From: Cladorhizidae sp. MBARI D1340-BT2
Lineage: Eukaryota; Porifera; Demospongiae; Poecilosclerida; Cladorhizidae
Reading direction: 5' to 3'
Length of the DNA stretch: 64,000 bases
NCBI GenBank assembly: GCA_028752905.1
Contig: JAQNBH010000002.1
Coordinates: 37,169,975-37,233,974 of the forward strand
The notes under the pieces were generated by a model. The model worked only from the letters and a program-made list of their open reading frames with translations. It did not search any database and was not told the DNA's origin. The translations under genes and the position numbers were made by a program. Below are positions 21,150 to 33,580 of the stretch, one piece after another (the stretch's first letter is position 1; each line of letters begins with the position of its first letter).

Positions 21150-23480
21150 CTTAGAGCTTATCTTCAATTATTAGTTACAGCTTTAACTTTTAATAAATTT
21201 TATATCTTCAATTATTAATTAGAGCTTTAACTTTTATATCTTAAATTATTAGTTAGAGCTTTAATTTTGATTAACTTTTATATTTAGTTAGAGGATTAAC
21301 TTTAATATCTTCAATTATTAGTTAGAGCTTTAACTTTTATTAACCTCTATAATCTTCAATTATTAGTTAGAGCTGTAACTTTGATTAATTTTATATCTTC
21401 AATTATTAGTTAGAGCTTTAACTTTGATTACCTTTTATATCTTCTAGGGTTTAACTTTTATTACCTTTTATATCCTCAATTATAATCCGGAGTAACTTTC
21501 CATCAGGACAATCTCGTGTATCTTTATTTAATAATTATATATAGCAGTAACTTTCTTTCCTTTTATATCTTCAATTCTAATTATAGCTCTAACTTCCCTC
21601 AACTTGGGGACAATCTTTCATAACTTCATAAATATTTATAGCTGTAACTTTCCTTCAGGGTAATCTTCATTTATAATTATAGCTCTAATTTCCTTCGGCA
21701 CAATCTTTTATGTCTTCATTTATAATTTTATGTCTTATATTTCTTCGGGTCAATCTTTATTATAATTATAGCTGTAACTTCCTTTCAGCAAAATCTTTAT
21801 ATATATTTTGATTTATACTTTAAATTTCCTTCATGAGAATCTTTTATATCTTCAACTACAGTTATAGCTGACATTCCCTCATTTTCTATCTTCAATTATA
21901 ATTATAGCTGTATCTTTCCTTCAGGACAATCTTTTACATATTAAATTATATATAGTAGCATCTTTTCTTCAGGAGAATATTTTACATCTTATGGCTTTAA
22001 ATTCCCTTCATTTATATCTTCAATTATAGTAACTTTCGTTCAAGATAATCTTCAATTACAACTATATCTGAATCTCTTTCCTTTGTGAAAATCTCAATTG
22101 TAATTATATCTTGTACTTTACTTCAGCACAATGTTTAATATGTTCATATATAAATATGGCTCTATCTCTCCTTCAGGATAATAATGGCTCCATCTCTCCT
22201 TCAGGGCAATCATTTATAATTATGGCTCTATCTCTCCTTCAGGATAATCATTTATAAGTATGGCTCTATCTCTCTTTCAGGATATCATTTATAAGTATGG
22301 CTCTATCTCTCCTTCAGGATAATCATTTATAAATATGGCCCTATCTCTCCTTCTGGACAATTATGGCTCTATCTCTCCTTCAGGATAATCATTTATAATT
22401 ATGGCCCTATCTCTCCTTCTGGATAATAATGGCTCTATCTCTCCTTCAGGACAATCATTTATAATTATGGCCCTATCTCCCCTTCAGGGCAATCATTTAT
22501 AATTATGGCTCTATCTCTCCTTCAGGACAATCATTTATAATTATGGCTCTATCAATCCTTCAGGACAATCATTTATAATTATGGCTCTATCAATCCTTCA
22601 GGACAATCATTTATAATTATGGCTCTATCTCTCCTTCCGGACAATCATTTATAATTATGGCTCTATCAATCCTTCAGGACAATCATTTATAATTATGGCT
22701 CTATCTCTCCTTCCGGACAATCATTTATAATTATGGCTCTATCAATCCTTCAGGCAATCATTTATAATTATGGCTCTATCTCTCCTTCCGGACAATCATT
22801 TATAATTATGGCTCTATCTCTCCTTCAGCACAATCATTTATAATTATGGCTCTATCTCTCCTTCCGGACAATCATTTATAATTATGGCTCTATCAATCCT
22901 TCAGCACAATCATTTATAATTATGGCTCTATCTCTTCTTCCGGACAATCATTTATAATTATGGCTCTATCTCTCCTTCAGGACAATTATGGCTCTATCTC
23001 TCCTTCAGGACAATCATTTATAATAATGGCCTTCAAGACAATCTTTAATATCTTACATTATAATTATAGCTGTAACTTTCCTTCCGGACAATCTTTTAGA
23101 TCCTAAATTATAATTATAGTTTTAAATTCCTTTAATTTATATCTTCAATTATAGTAACTTTACTTCAACTTCAATTATAACTATAATTATCGGTAACTTT
23201 CCTTCATGAAAATCTTTTATATCTACAATTGTAATTATATCTTGTAGTTCACTGTTTTATATTTTAATTTATAATAATGGCTCTATCTCTCCTTCAGGAC
23301 AATCTTTAATATCTTACATTATACTGTAATTTTCTTTCAGCACAATATTTTATTATAATATCTTCATTTATAATTATAGGTGTAACTTTTCTTGAGGGAA
23401 ATTTTTAATATCTTGATACTTGTTTGTTAACTTAAACACAATCTTTTATATCTTCATTTATAATTATGGCTTGTTTCGCC
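21150..23480. repeat. Diverged AT-rich minisatellite; 38-bp core at 22170-23035
   Basis: The outer parts are loosely repeated phrases (ATCTTCAATTATTAGTTAGAG, ...TTATAGCTGTAACTTTCC). The middle is a clearer array with a 38-base unit TTTATAATTATGGCTCTATC then TCTCCTTCAGGACAATCA. Divergence increases outward, as expected when an array is homogenised at its centre. Confidence 0.85.
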
Positions 23481-23645
23481 ATTATTCATGATGAGGGATA
23501 TAACATCTAGCAGAAACATGGAGAGTGCCAGATGTCCCCCAGTAAACAAGGGGTCATTATTCATGATGAGGGCTAGAACATCTAGCAGAAACATGGAGAA
23601 TACCAGATGTCCCCCAGCAAACAAGGGGTGATTATTCATGATGTG
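23481..23645. repeat. 75-bp tandem repeat, about 2.2 copies
   Basis: ATTATTCATGATGAGGG recurs at 23481, 23556 and 23631 with matching intervening sequence. Confidence 0.9.
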
Positions 23646-24143
23646 GGCTAGAACAGAAATTATTTAATGCGACCGAAATAAAGATTACCTGCAACGACAA
23701 GGGTCCGAAGTTCTGCCTCCATCAGCTGTGAATGGACTTGGCAAAGGCTACTAAATTATATATTAGAAAATAAAACAACAACAACAAAAAGCACAACACA
23801 TTTACATTCCAAGTCTCTCCTCCGCCTCCTTCGCGCGTGCAAATAGTCTGGCCAGTAATCCGCGTCGTCGGGATCGCACCAATTTTACGAATCCACTGAC
23901 CGTCCCTAGTTTTGACTCACTTCAAAGTGATGGATATCTACCCAAGGAAACGAAGGATTTCTCTATCAACGAGCAGTATATTTGACTCTCTGAGGGCGAG
24001 CCTGATGAGTAGAGGCCTGTACCTACCTCGGAGAAATCTGGAGCCATTTAATCTTAGAGTTGTTACTTCATTGTTGTTCCTGTTTAAAATGTTTATCACT
24101 GACACTTGGACAGGCCACAAGGTGAAACCTAACGCTACATGGG
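23646..24143. other. Unique region, no gene assigned
   Basis: Less AT-rich than its surroundings, with Arg-rich open frames on both strands around 23830-24220. I cannot identify a product. Confidence 0.3.
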
Positions 24144-24790
24144 TTACGGACAGCTCTCCTGCAATGCTAGTGAAGAAGCAAGTCTGTGATGGAGTTGATC
24201 TAATACTGGTAAAGGGTGGCTAAAGTAGTAGACTTGTTGGTTGATGTGTTGCTCTAGGCACTCCAGCCTTCCTCTTAATATGCACACATGGAGAGGGTCT
24301 GGGCAAACTGGCAGCATAGCTTTGTGCTGCACAATGCACAGAATCCATGATTTTGCACTACCCTCATTTGCTACCTGCAACAGGGGCACCTTCTTCATGA
24401 CTAAATTTAATAACAACACTACTGCTATCCCATAGCTTATGGTTGCTAGGGACATCTCTGATGGTTGCTAGAGATTAACTTGAAAAATCATAAAAAGACA
24501 GATCATTCTCGTTGACCTTGCACCTTATCCCTTCCACTTGGGAAATGCTCCGTCAAGTTATGTGCATGCCACCTAATTAGGACTTTGACCTTTAACAGTT
24601 AATATGTTCACACACACACAGACAGACATTGAGGAGGTGATAATACATCTTAGTTGGTATGACTAGACTGCTGAGGTATTTCTTGAAGATGTCCACATAC
24701 GACAGGTGAGCACATGCCAGAAATACTTTACACACGTCCCCCTGGCACACTTTGCTTGAGGTGGAGGTCCGTATGGGGAGGGAGGGGCAC
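24144..24790 (-). other. Possible minus-strand exons, unknown gene
   Basis: Two open stretches look coding. One is 24392-24144: acceptor-like CCTGTTGCAG, then a frame with Cys, His and Leu spaced as in ordinary proteins, ending at a stop. The other is about 24745-24600, containing KVFLACAHLSYVDIFKKYL. Both lie on the same strand and could be exons of one gene. I do not recognise the family, and the splice junctions are uncertain. Confidence 0.25.
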
Positions 24791-24884
24791 ATTGCTCTGT
24801 GTATGTCAGCGTATAAGACTTGGGTGAAGAGGTGTGGTCAGTGTGTTAATATGTATATTATATATATATATGTATATATGTCAG

Positions 24885-27800
24885 AATGCAATGACTAGAG
24901 TAAGGGCTTGGATTATGACTAGGGTTAGGGCTTTGACAATGACTAGGTTTAGGTCTTGGACAATGACTAGGGTTAGGGCTTGGACAATGACTAGGGTTAG
25001 GGCTTAGACAATGACTATGGTTAGGGCTTGGACAATGACTAGGTTTAGGTCTTGGACAATGACTAGGGTTAGGGCTTGGACAATGACTAGGGTTAGGGCT
25101 TAGACAATGACTATGGTTAGGGCTTGGACAATGACTAGGGTTAGGTCTTGTACAATGACCAGGGTTAGGGCTTGGACAATGACTAGGGTTAGGGCTTAGA
25201 CAATGACTATGGTTAGGGCTTGGACAATGACTAGGGTTAGGGCTTGGACAATGACTAGGGTTAGGGCTTGGATTATGACTAGGGTTAGGGCTTGGACAAT
25301 GATTAGGGTTAGGTCTTAGACAATGACTAGGTTTAGGTCTTGGACAATGACTAGGGTTAGGTCTTGGACAATGACTAGGGTTAGGGCTTGGACAATGACT
25401 AGGGGTAGGGCATGGACAATGACTAGGGGTAGGGCATGGATAATGACTAGTGTTAAGGCTTGGACAATGACTAGGGTTAGGGCTTGGACAATGACTAGGG
25501 TTAAGGCTTGGAAAATGACTAGGGTTAGGGCTTGGACAATGACTAGTGTTAGGGCTTGGACAATGACTAGGGTTAGGGCTTGGACAATGACTAGTGTTAG
25601 GGCCTGGACAATGACTACGGTTAGTCCTTGGACAATTAATAGGGTTAGGGCTTTGACAATGATTAGGGTTAGGGCTTAGACAATGACTAGGGTTAGGGCT
25701 TGGATTATGACTAGGCTTAGGGCTTGGACAATGATTAGGGTTAGGGCTTAGACAATGACTAGGGTTATGGCTTGGACAATGACTAGGGTTAGGGCTTGGA
25801 CAATGACTAGGGTTAGGGCTTGGAAAATGACTAGGGTTAGGGCTTGGACAATGACTAGTGTTAGGGCTTGGACAATGACTTGGGTTAGGTCTTGGAGAAT
25901 GACTAGTGTTAGGGCTTGGACAATGACTAGGGTTAGGGCTTGGACAATGACTAGGGTTAGGGCTTGGACAATGACTAGGGTTAGGGCTTGGACAATGACT
26001 AGGGTTTGGACTTGGACAATGACTAGTGTTAGGGCTTGGACAATGACTAGTGTTAGGGCTTGGATAATGACTAGGGTTAGGGCTTGGACAATGACTAGGG
26101 TTAGGGCTTGGACAATCACTAGTGTTAGGGCCTAGACAATGATTAGTGTTAGGGCTTGGACAATGACTAGGGTTAGGGCTTGGACAATGACTACGGTTAG
26201 GACTAGGACAATGACTAGGGTTAGGGCTTGGACAATGACTAGGGTTTGGGCTTGGACAATGACTAGGGTTAGGGTTTGGACAATGACTAGGGTTAGGGCT
26301 TGGACAATGACTAGGGTTAGGGCTTGGACAATGACTAGGGTTTGGGCTTGGACAATGACTAGGGTTAGGGCTTGGATAATGACTAGGGTTAGGGATTGGA
26401 CAATGACTAGAGTTAGGGCTTGGACTATGACTAGTGTTTGGGCTTGGACAATGACTAGGGTTAGGGCTTGGACAATGACTAGTGTTAAGGCTTGGACAAT
26501 GACTAGGGTTAGGGCTTGGACAATGACTAGGGTTAGGGCTTGGACAATGACTAGGGTTAGAGCTTGGACAATGACTAGGGTTAGGACTAGGACAATGACT
26601 AGTGTTAGGGCTTGGACAATGACTAGGGTTAGGGCTTGGACAATGACTAGGGTTAGGGCTTGGACCATGACTAGGGTTATGGCTTGGACAATGACTAGTG
26701 TTAGGGCTTGGACAATGACTAGGGGTAGGGCATGGATAATGACTAGTGTTAAGGCTTGGACAATGACTAGGGTTAGGGCTTGGACAATGACTAGGGTTAG
26801 GGCTTGGAAAATGACTTGGGTTAGGACTTGGAGAATGACTAGTGTTAGGGCTTGGACAATGACTAGGGTTAGTCCTTGGACAATGACTAGGGTTAGGGCT
26901 TGGACAATGACTAGGGTTAGGGCTTGGACAATGACTAGTGTTAGGGCTTGGACAATGACTAGTGTTAGGGCTTGGACAATGACTAGGGTTAGGGCTTGGA
27001 CAATGACTAGGGTTAGGGCTTGGACAATGACTACGGTTAGGGCTTGGACAATCACTAGTGTTAGGGCCTAGACAATGACTAGTGTTAGGGCTTGGACAAT
27101 GACTAGGGTTAGGGCTTGGACAATGACTAGGGTTAGGGCTTGGACAATGACTAGGGTTAGGGCTTGGACAATGACTAGGGTTTGGGCTTGGACAATGACT
27201 AGTGTTAGGGCTTGGACAATGACTAGGGTTAGGGCTTGGACAATGACTAGGGTTAGGGCTTGGACAATGACTAGGGTTAGGGCTTGGACAATGACTAGTG
27301 TTAGGGCTTGGACAATGACTACGGTTAGTCCTTGGACAATGACTAGGGTTAGGGCTTTGACAATGATTAGGGTTAGGGCTTAGACAATGACTAGGGTTAG
27401 GGCTTGGATTATGACTAGGGTTAGGGCTTGGACAATGATTAGGGTTAGGGCTTAGACAATGACTAGGTTTAGGTCTTGGACAATGACTAGGGTTAGGTCT
27501 TGGACAATGACTAGGGTTAGGGCTTGGACAATGACTAGGGGTAGGGCATGGACAATGACTAGGGGTAGGGCATGGATAATGACTAGTGTTAAGGCTTGGA
27601 CAATGACTAGGGTTAGGGCTTGGACAATGACTAGGGTTAAGGCTTGGAAAATGACTAGGGTTAGGGCTTGGACAATGACTAGTGTTAGGGCTTGGACAAT
27701 GACTAGGGTTAGGGCTTGGACAATGACTAGTGTTAGGGCTTGGACAATGACTACGGTTAGTCCTTGGACAATGACTAGGGTTAGGGCTTTGACAATGATT

Positions 27801-30800
27801 AGGGTTAGGGCTTAGACAATGACTAGGGTTAGGGCTTGGATTATGACTAGGGTTAGGGCTTGGACAATGATTAGGGTTAGGGCTTAGACAATGACTAGGG
27901 TTATGGCTTGGACAATGACTAGGGTTAGGGCTTGGACAATGACTAGGGTTAGGGCTTGGAAAATGACTAGGGTTAGGGCTTGGACAATGACTAGTGTTAG
28001 GGCTTGGACAATGACTTGGGTTAGGTCTTGGAGAATGACTAGTGTTAGGGCTTGAACAACGACTAGGGTTAGGGCTTGGACAATGACTAGGGTTAGGGCT
28101 TGGACAATGACTAGGGTTAGGGCTTGGACAATGACTAGGGTTTGGACTTGGACAATGACTAGTGTTAGGGCTTGGACAATGACTAGTGTTAGGGCTTGGA
28201 TAATGACTAGGGTTAGGGCTTGGACAATGACTAGGGTTAGGGCTTGGACAATCACTAGTGTTAGGGCCTAGACAATGACTAGTGTTAGGGCTTGGACAAT
28301 GACTAGGGTTAGGGCTTGGACAATGACTACGGTTAGGACTAGGACAATGACTAGGGTTAGGGCTTGGACAATGACTAGGGTTTGGGCTTGGACAATGACT
28401 AGGGTTAGGGTTTGGACAATGACTAGGGTTAGGGCTTGGACAATGACTAGGGTTAGGGCTTGGACAATGACTAGGGTTTGGGCTTGGACACTGACTAGGG
28501 TTAGGGCTTGGATAATGACTAGGGTTAGGGATTGGACAATGACTAGAGTTAGGGCTTGGACTATGACTAGGGTTTGGGCTTGGACAATGACTAGGGTTAG
28601 GGCTTGGACAATGACTAGTGTTAAGGCTTGGACAATGACTAGGGTTAGGGCTTGGACAATGACTAGCGTTAGGGCTTGGACAATGACTAGGGTTAGGGCT
28701 TGGACAATGACTAGGGTTAGGACTAGGACAATGACTAGTGTTAGGGCTTGGACAATGACTAGGGTTAGGGCTTGGACAATGACTAGGGTTAGGGCTTGGA
28801 CCATGACTAGGGTTATGGCTTGGACAATGACTAGTGTTAGGGCTTGGACAATGACTAGGGGTAGGGCATGGATAATGACTAGTGTTAAGGCTTGGACAAT
28901 GACTAGGGTTAGGGCTTGGACAATGACTAGGGTTAGGGCTTGGAAAATGACTTGGGTTAGGACTTGGAGAATGACTAGTGTTAGGGCTTGGACAATGACT
29001 AGGGTTAGTCCTTGGACAATGACTAGGGTTAGGGCTTGGACAATGACTAGGGTTAGGGCTTGGACAATGACTAGTGTTAGGGCTTGGACAATGACTAGGG
29101 TTAGGGCTTGGACAATGACTAGGGTTAGGGCTTGGACAATGACTAGGGTTAGGGCTTGGACAATGACTACGGTTAGGGCTTGGACAATCACTAGTGTTAG
29201 GGCCTAGACAATGACTAGTGTTAGGGCTTGGACAATGACTAGGGTTAGGGCTTGGACAATGACTAGGGTTAGGGCTTGGACAATGACTAGGGTTAGGGCT
29301 TGGACAATGACTAGGGTTTGGGCTTGGACAATGACTAGTGTTAGGGCTTGGACAATGACTAGGGTTAGGGCTTGGACAATGACTAGAGTTAGGGCTTGGA
29401 CAATGACTAGGGTTAGGGCTTGGACAATGACTAGGGTTAGGGCTTGGACAATCACTAGTGTTAGGGCCTAGACAATGACTAGTGTTAGGGCTTGGACAAT
29501 GACTAGGGTTAGGGCTTGGACAATGACTAGGGTTAGGACTTGGACAATCACTAGTGTTAGGGCCTAGACAATGACTAGTGTTAGGGCTTGGACAATGACT
29601 AGGGTTAGGGCTTGGACAATGACTAGGGTTAGGTCTTGGACAATGACTAGGGTTAGGGCTTGGACAATGACTAGGGTTAGGGCTTGGACAATGACTAGGG
29701 TTAGGGCTTGGACAATGACTAGGGTTTGGGCTTGGACAATGACTAGTGTTAGGGCTTGGACAATGACTAGTGTTAGGGCTTGGACAATGACTGGGGTTAG
29801 GGCTTGGACAATGACTAGTGTTAGGGCTTGGACCATGACTAGGGTTAGGGCTTGGACAATGACTAGTGTTAGGGCTTGGACAATGACTAGTGTTAGGGCT
29901 TGGATAATGACTGGGGTTAGGGCTTGGACAATGACTAGTGTTAGGGCTTGGACAATGACTAGGGTTAGGGCTTGGACAATGACTAGGGTTAGGGCTTGGA
30001 CAATGACTATGGTTAGGGCTTGGACAATGACTAGGGTTAGGACTAGGACAATGACTAGGGTTAGGGCTTGGACAATGACTAGTGTTAGGGCTTGGACAAT
30101 GACTAGGGTTAGGGCTTGGACAATGACTAGGGTTAGGGCTTGGACAATGACTATGGTATGGGCTTGGACAATGACTAGTGTTAGGGCTTGGACAATGACT
30201 AGGGTTAGGGCTTGGACAATGACTAGTGTTAAGGCTTGGACAATGACTAGGGTTAGGGCTTGGACAATGACTAGGGTTAGGGCTTGGACAATGACTAGGG
30301 TTAGGACTAGGACAATGACTAGTGTTAGGGCTTGGACAATGACTAGGGTTAGGGCTTGGACAATGACTAGGGTTAGGGCTTGGACCATGACTAGGGTTAT
30401 GGCTTGGACAATGACTAGTGTTAGGGCTTGGACAATGACTAGGGGTAGGGCATGGATAATGACTAGTGTTAAGGCTTGGACAATGACTAGGGTTAGGGCT
30501 TGGACAATGACTAGGGTTAGGGCTTGGAAAATGACTTGGGTTAGGACTTGGAGAATGACTAGTGTTAGGGCTTGGACAATGACTAGGGTTAGTCCTTGGA
30601 CAATGACTAGGGTTAGGGCTTGGACAATGACTAGGGTTAGGGCTTGGACAATGACTAGTGTTAGGGCTTGGACAATGACTAGGGTTAGGGCTTGGACAAT
30701 GACTAGGGTTAGGGCTTGGACAATGACTAGGGTTAGGGCTTGGACAATGACTACGGTTAGGGCTTGGACAATCACTAGTGTTAGGGCCTAGACAATGACT

Positions 30801-33150
30801 AGTGTTAGGGCTTGGACAATGACTAGGGTTAGGGCTTGGACAATGACTAGGGTTAGGGCTTGGACAATGACTAGGGTTAGGGCTTGGACAATGACTAGGG
30901 TTTGGGCTTGGACAATGACTAGTGTTAGGGCTTGGACAATGACTAGGGTTAGGGCTTGGACAATGACTAGAGTTAGGGCTTGGACAATGACTAGGGTTAG
31001 GGCTTGGACAATGACTAGGGTTAGGGCTTGGACAATCACTAGTGTTAGGGCCTAGACAATGACTAGTGTTAGGGCTTGGACAATGACTAGGGTTAGGGCT
31101 TGGACAATGACTAGGGTTAGGACTTGGACAATCACTAGTGTTAGGGCCTAGACAATGACTAGTGTTAGGGCTTGGACAATGACTAGGGTTAGGGCTTGGA
31201 CAATGACTAGGGTTAGGTCTTGGACAATGACTAGGGTTAGGGCTTGGACAATGACTAGGGTTAGGGCTTGGACAATGACTAGGGTTAGGGCTTGGACAAT
31301 GACTAGGGTTTGGGCTTGGACAATGACTAGTGTTAGGGCTTGGACAATGACTAGTGTTAGGGCTTGGACAATGACTGGGGTTAGGGCTTGGACAATGACT
31401 AGTGTTAGGGCTTGGACCATGACTAGGGTTAGGGCTTGGACAATGACTAGTGTTAGGGCTTGGAAAATGACTTGGGTTAGGACTTGGAGAATGACTAGTG
31501 TTAGGGCTTGGACAATGACTAGGGTTAGTCCTTGGACAATGACTAGGGTTAGGGCTTGGACAATGACTAGGGTTAGGGCTTGGACAATGACTAGTGTTAG
31601 GGCTTGGACAATGACTAGGGTTAGGGCTTGGATAATGACTGGGGTTAGGGCTTGGACAATGACTAGTGTTAGGGCTTGGACAATGACTAGGGTTAGGGCT
31701 TGGACAATGACTAGGGTTAGGGCTTGGACAATGACTATGGTTAGGGCTTGGACAATGACTAGGGTTAGGACTAGGACAATGACTAGGGTTAGGGCTTGGA
31801 CAATGACTAGTGTTAGGGCTTGGACAATGACTAGGGTTAGGGCTTGGACAATGACTAGGGTTAGGGCTTGGACAATGACTATGGTATGGGCTTGGACAAT
31901 GACTAGTGTTAGGGCTTGGACAATGACTAGGGTTAGGGCTTGGACAATGACTAGTGTTAAGGCTTGGACAATGACTAGGGTTAGGGCTTGGACAATGACT
32001 AGGGTTAGGGCTTGGACAATGACTAGGGTTAGAGCTTGGACAATGACTAGGGTTAGGGCTTGGACAATGACTAGGGTTAGGGCTTGGACAATGACTAGTT
32101 TAGGGCTTGGACAATGACTAGTGTTAGGACTTGGACAATGACTGGGGTTAGGGCTTGGACAATGACTGGGGTTAGGGCTTGGACAATGACTAGGGTTAGG
32201 GCTTGGACAATGACTATGGTTAGGGCTTGGACAATGATAGGGTTAGGGCTTGGACAATGACTATGGTTAGGGCTTGGACAATGAATAGGGTTAGGGCTTG
32301 GACAATGACTAGGATTAGGGCTTGGACAATGAATAGGGTTAGGGCTTGGACAATGACTAGGATTAGGGCTTGGACAATGATAGGGTTAGGGCTTGGACAA
32401 AGACTAGGGTTAGGGCTTGGACAATGACTAGGGTTAGGGCTTGGACAATGACTAGGGTTAGGGCTTGGACAATGACTGGAGTTAGGGCTTGGACTATGAC
32501 TAGGGTTAGGGCTTGGACAATGACTAGGATTAGGGCTTGGACAATGATAGGGTTAGGGCTTGGACAATGACTAGGGTTAGGGCTTGGACAATGACTAGGG
32601 TTTGAGCTTGGACAATGACTAGGATTAGGGCTTGGACAATGGACAATGACTGGAGTTAGGGCTTGGACTATGACTAGGATTAGGGCTTGGACAATGACTA
32701 TGGTTAGGGCTTGGACAATGACTGGAGTTAGGGCTTGGACTATGACTAGGGTTAGGGCTTGGACAATGACTAGGATTAGGGCTTGGACAATGAAAGGGTT
32801 AGGGCTTGGACAATGACTAGGGTTAGGGCTTGGGACAATGATAGGATTAGGGCTTGGACAATGATTAGGGTTAGGGCTTGGACAATGACTAGGGTTAGGG
32901 CTTGGACAATGACTAGGGTTAGGGCTTGGACAATGACTGGAGTTAGGGCTTGGACTATGACTAGGGTTAGGGCTTGGACAATGACTAGGATTAGGGCTTG
33001 GACAATGATAGGGTTAGGGCTTGGACAATGACTAGGGTTAGGGCTTGGGACAATGATAGGGTTAGGGCTTGGACAATGACTAGGGTTAGGGCTTGGGACA
33101 ATGATAGGGTTAGGTCTTGGACAATGACTAGGGTTAGGGCTTGGGACAAA
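24885..33150. repeat. 24-bp telomere-like satellite, about 344 copies
   Basis: The unit is GGGTTAGGGCTTGGACAATG followed by ACTA. Each unit holds GGGTTAGGG, i.e. one and a half animal telomere repeats. Variants (GTGTTAGGG, GGTTTGGG, GGTTAAGG, TTAGTCC, TTAGGACTAGG) recur in the same order at fixed offsets: 2136 bases (89 units; 25323 with 27459, 26139 with 28275) and 1584 bases (66 units; 29571 with 31155). The right end (32100-33150) is more degraded, with 22-23-base units. The 24-base period keeps both strands open for up to 400 codons of 8-residue repeats, which I do not regard as proteins. Confidence 0.97.
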
Positions 33151-33580
33151 GTCTGTGTGGTAGATACATGCTTAGCCACCAGCTGTGTGGTAGACACATG
33201 CTTAGCTACCAGCTGTGTGGTAGACACATGCTTAGCCACCAGCTGTGTGGTAGACACATGCTTAGCTACCAGCTGTGTGGTAGACACATGCTTAGCCACC
33301 AGCTGTGTGGTAGACACATGCTTAGCTACCAGCTGTGTGGTGGACACATGCTTAGCTACCAGCTGTGTGGTAGACACATGCTTAGCTACCAGCTGTGTGG
33401 TAGACACATGCTTAGCCACCAGCTGTGTGGTAGACACATGCTTAGCCACCAGCTGTGTGGTAGACACATGCTTAGCCACCAGCTGTGTGGTAGACACATG
33501 CTTAGCAACCAGCTGTGTGGTAGACACATGCTTAGCTACCAGCTGTGTGGTGGACACATGCTTAGCTACCAGCTGTGTGA
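33151..33580. repeat. 30-bp tandem array, 14 copies
   Basis: The unit AGCTGTGTGGTAGACACATG then CTTAGCCACC is very homogeneous, with GCC/GCT alternation at one position. It joins the 24-bp satellite on the left and the 27-bp array on the right with no spacer. Confidence 0.95.

Noticed and set aside
24885..33150. Long ORFs on both strands (up to 406 codons)
   Set aside because: A 24-base period keeps one frame open on each strand by arithmetic. There is no start context, domain or codon signature.
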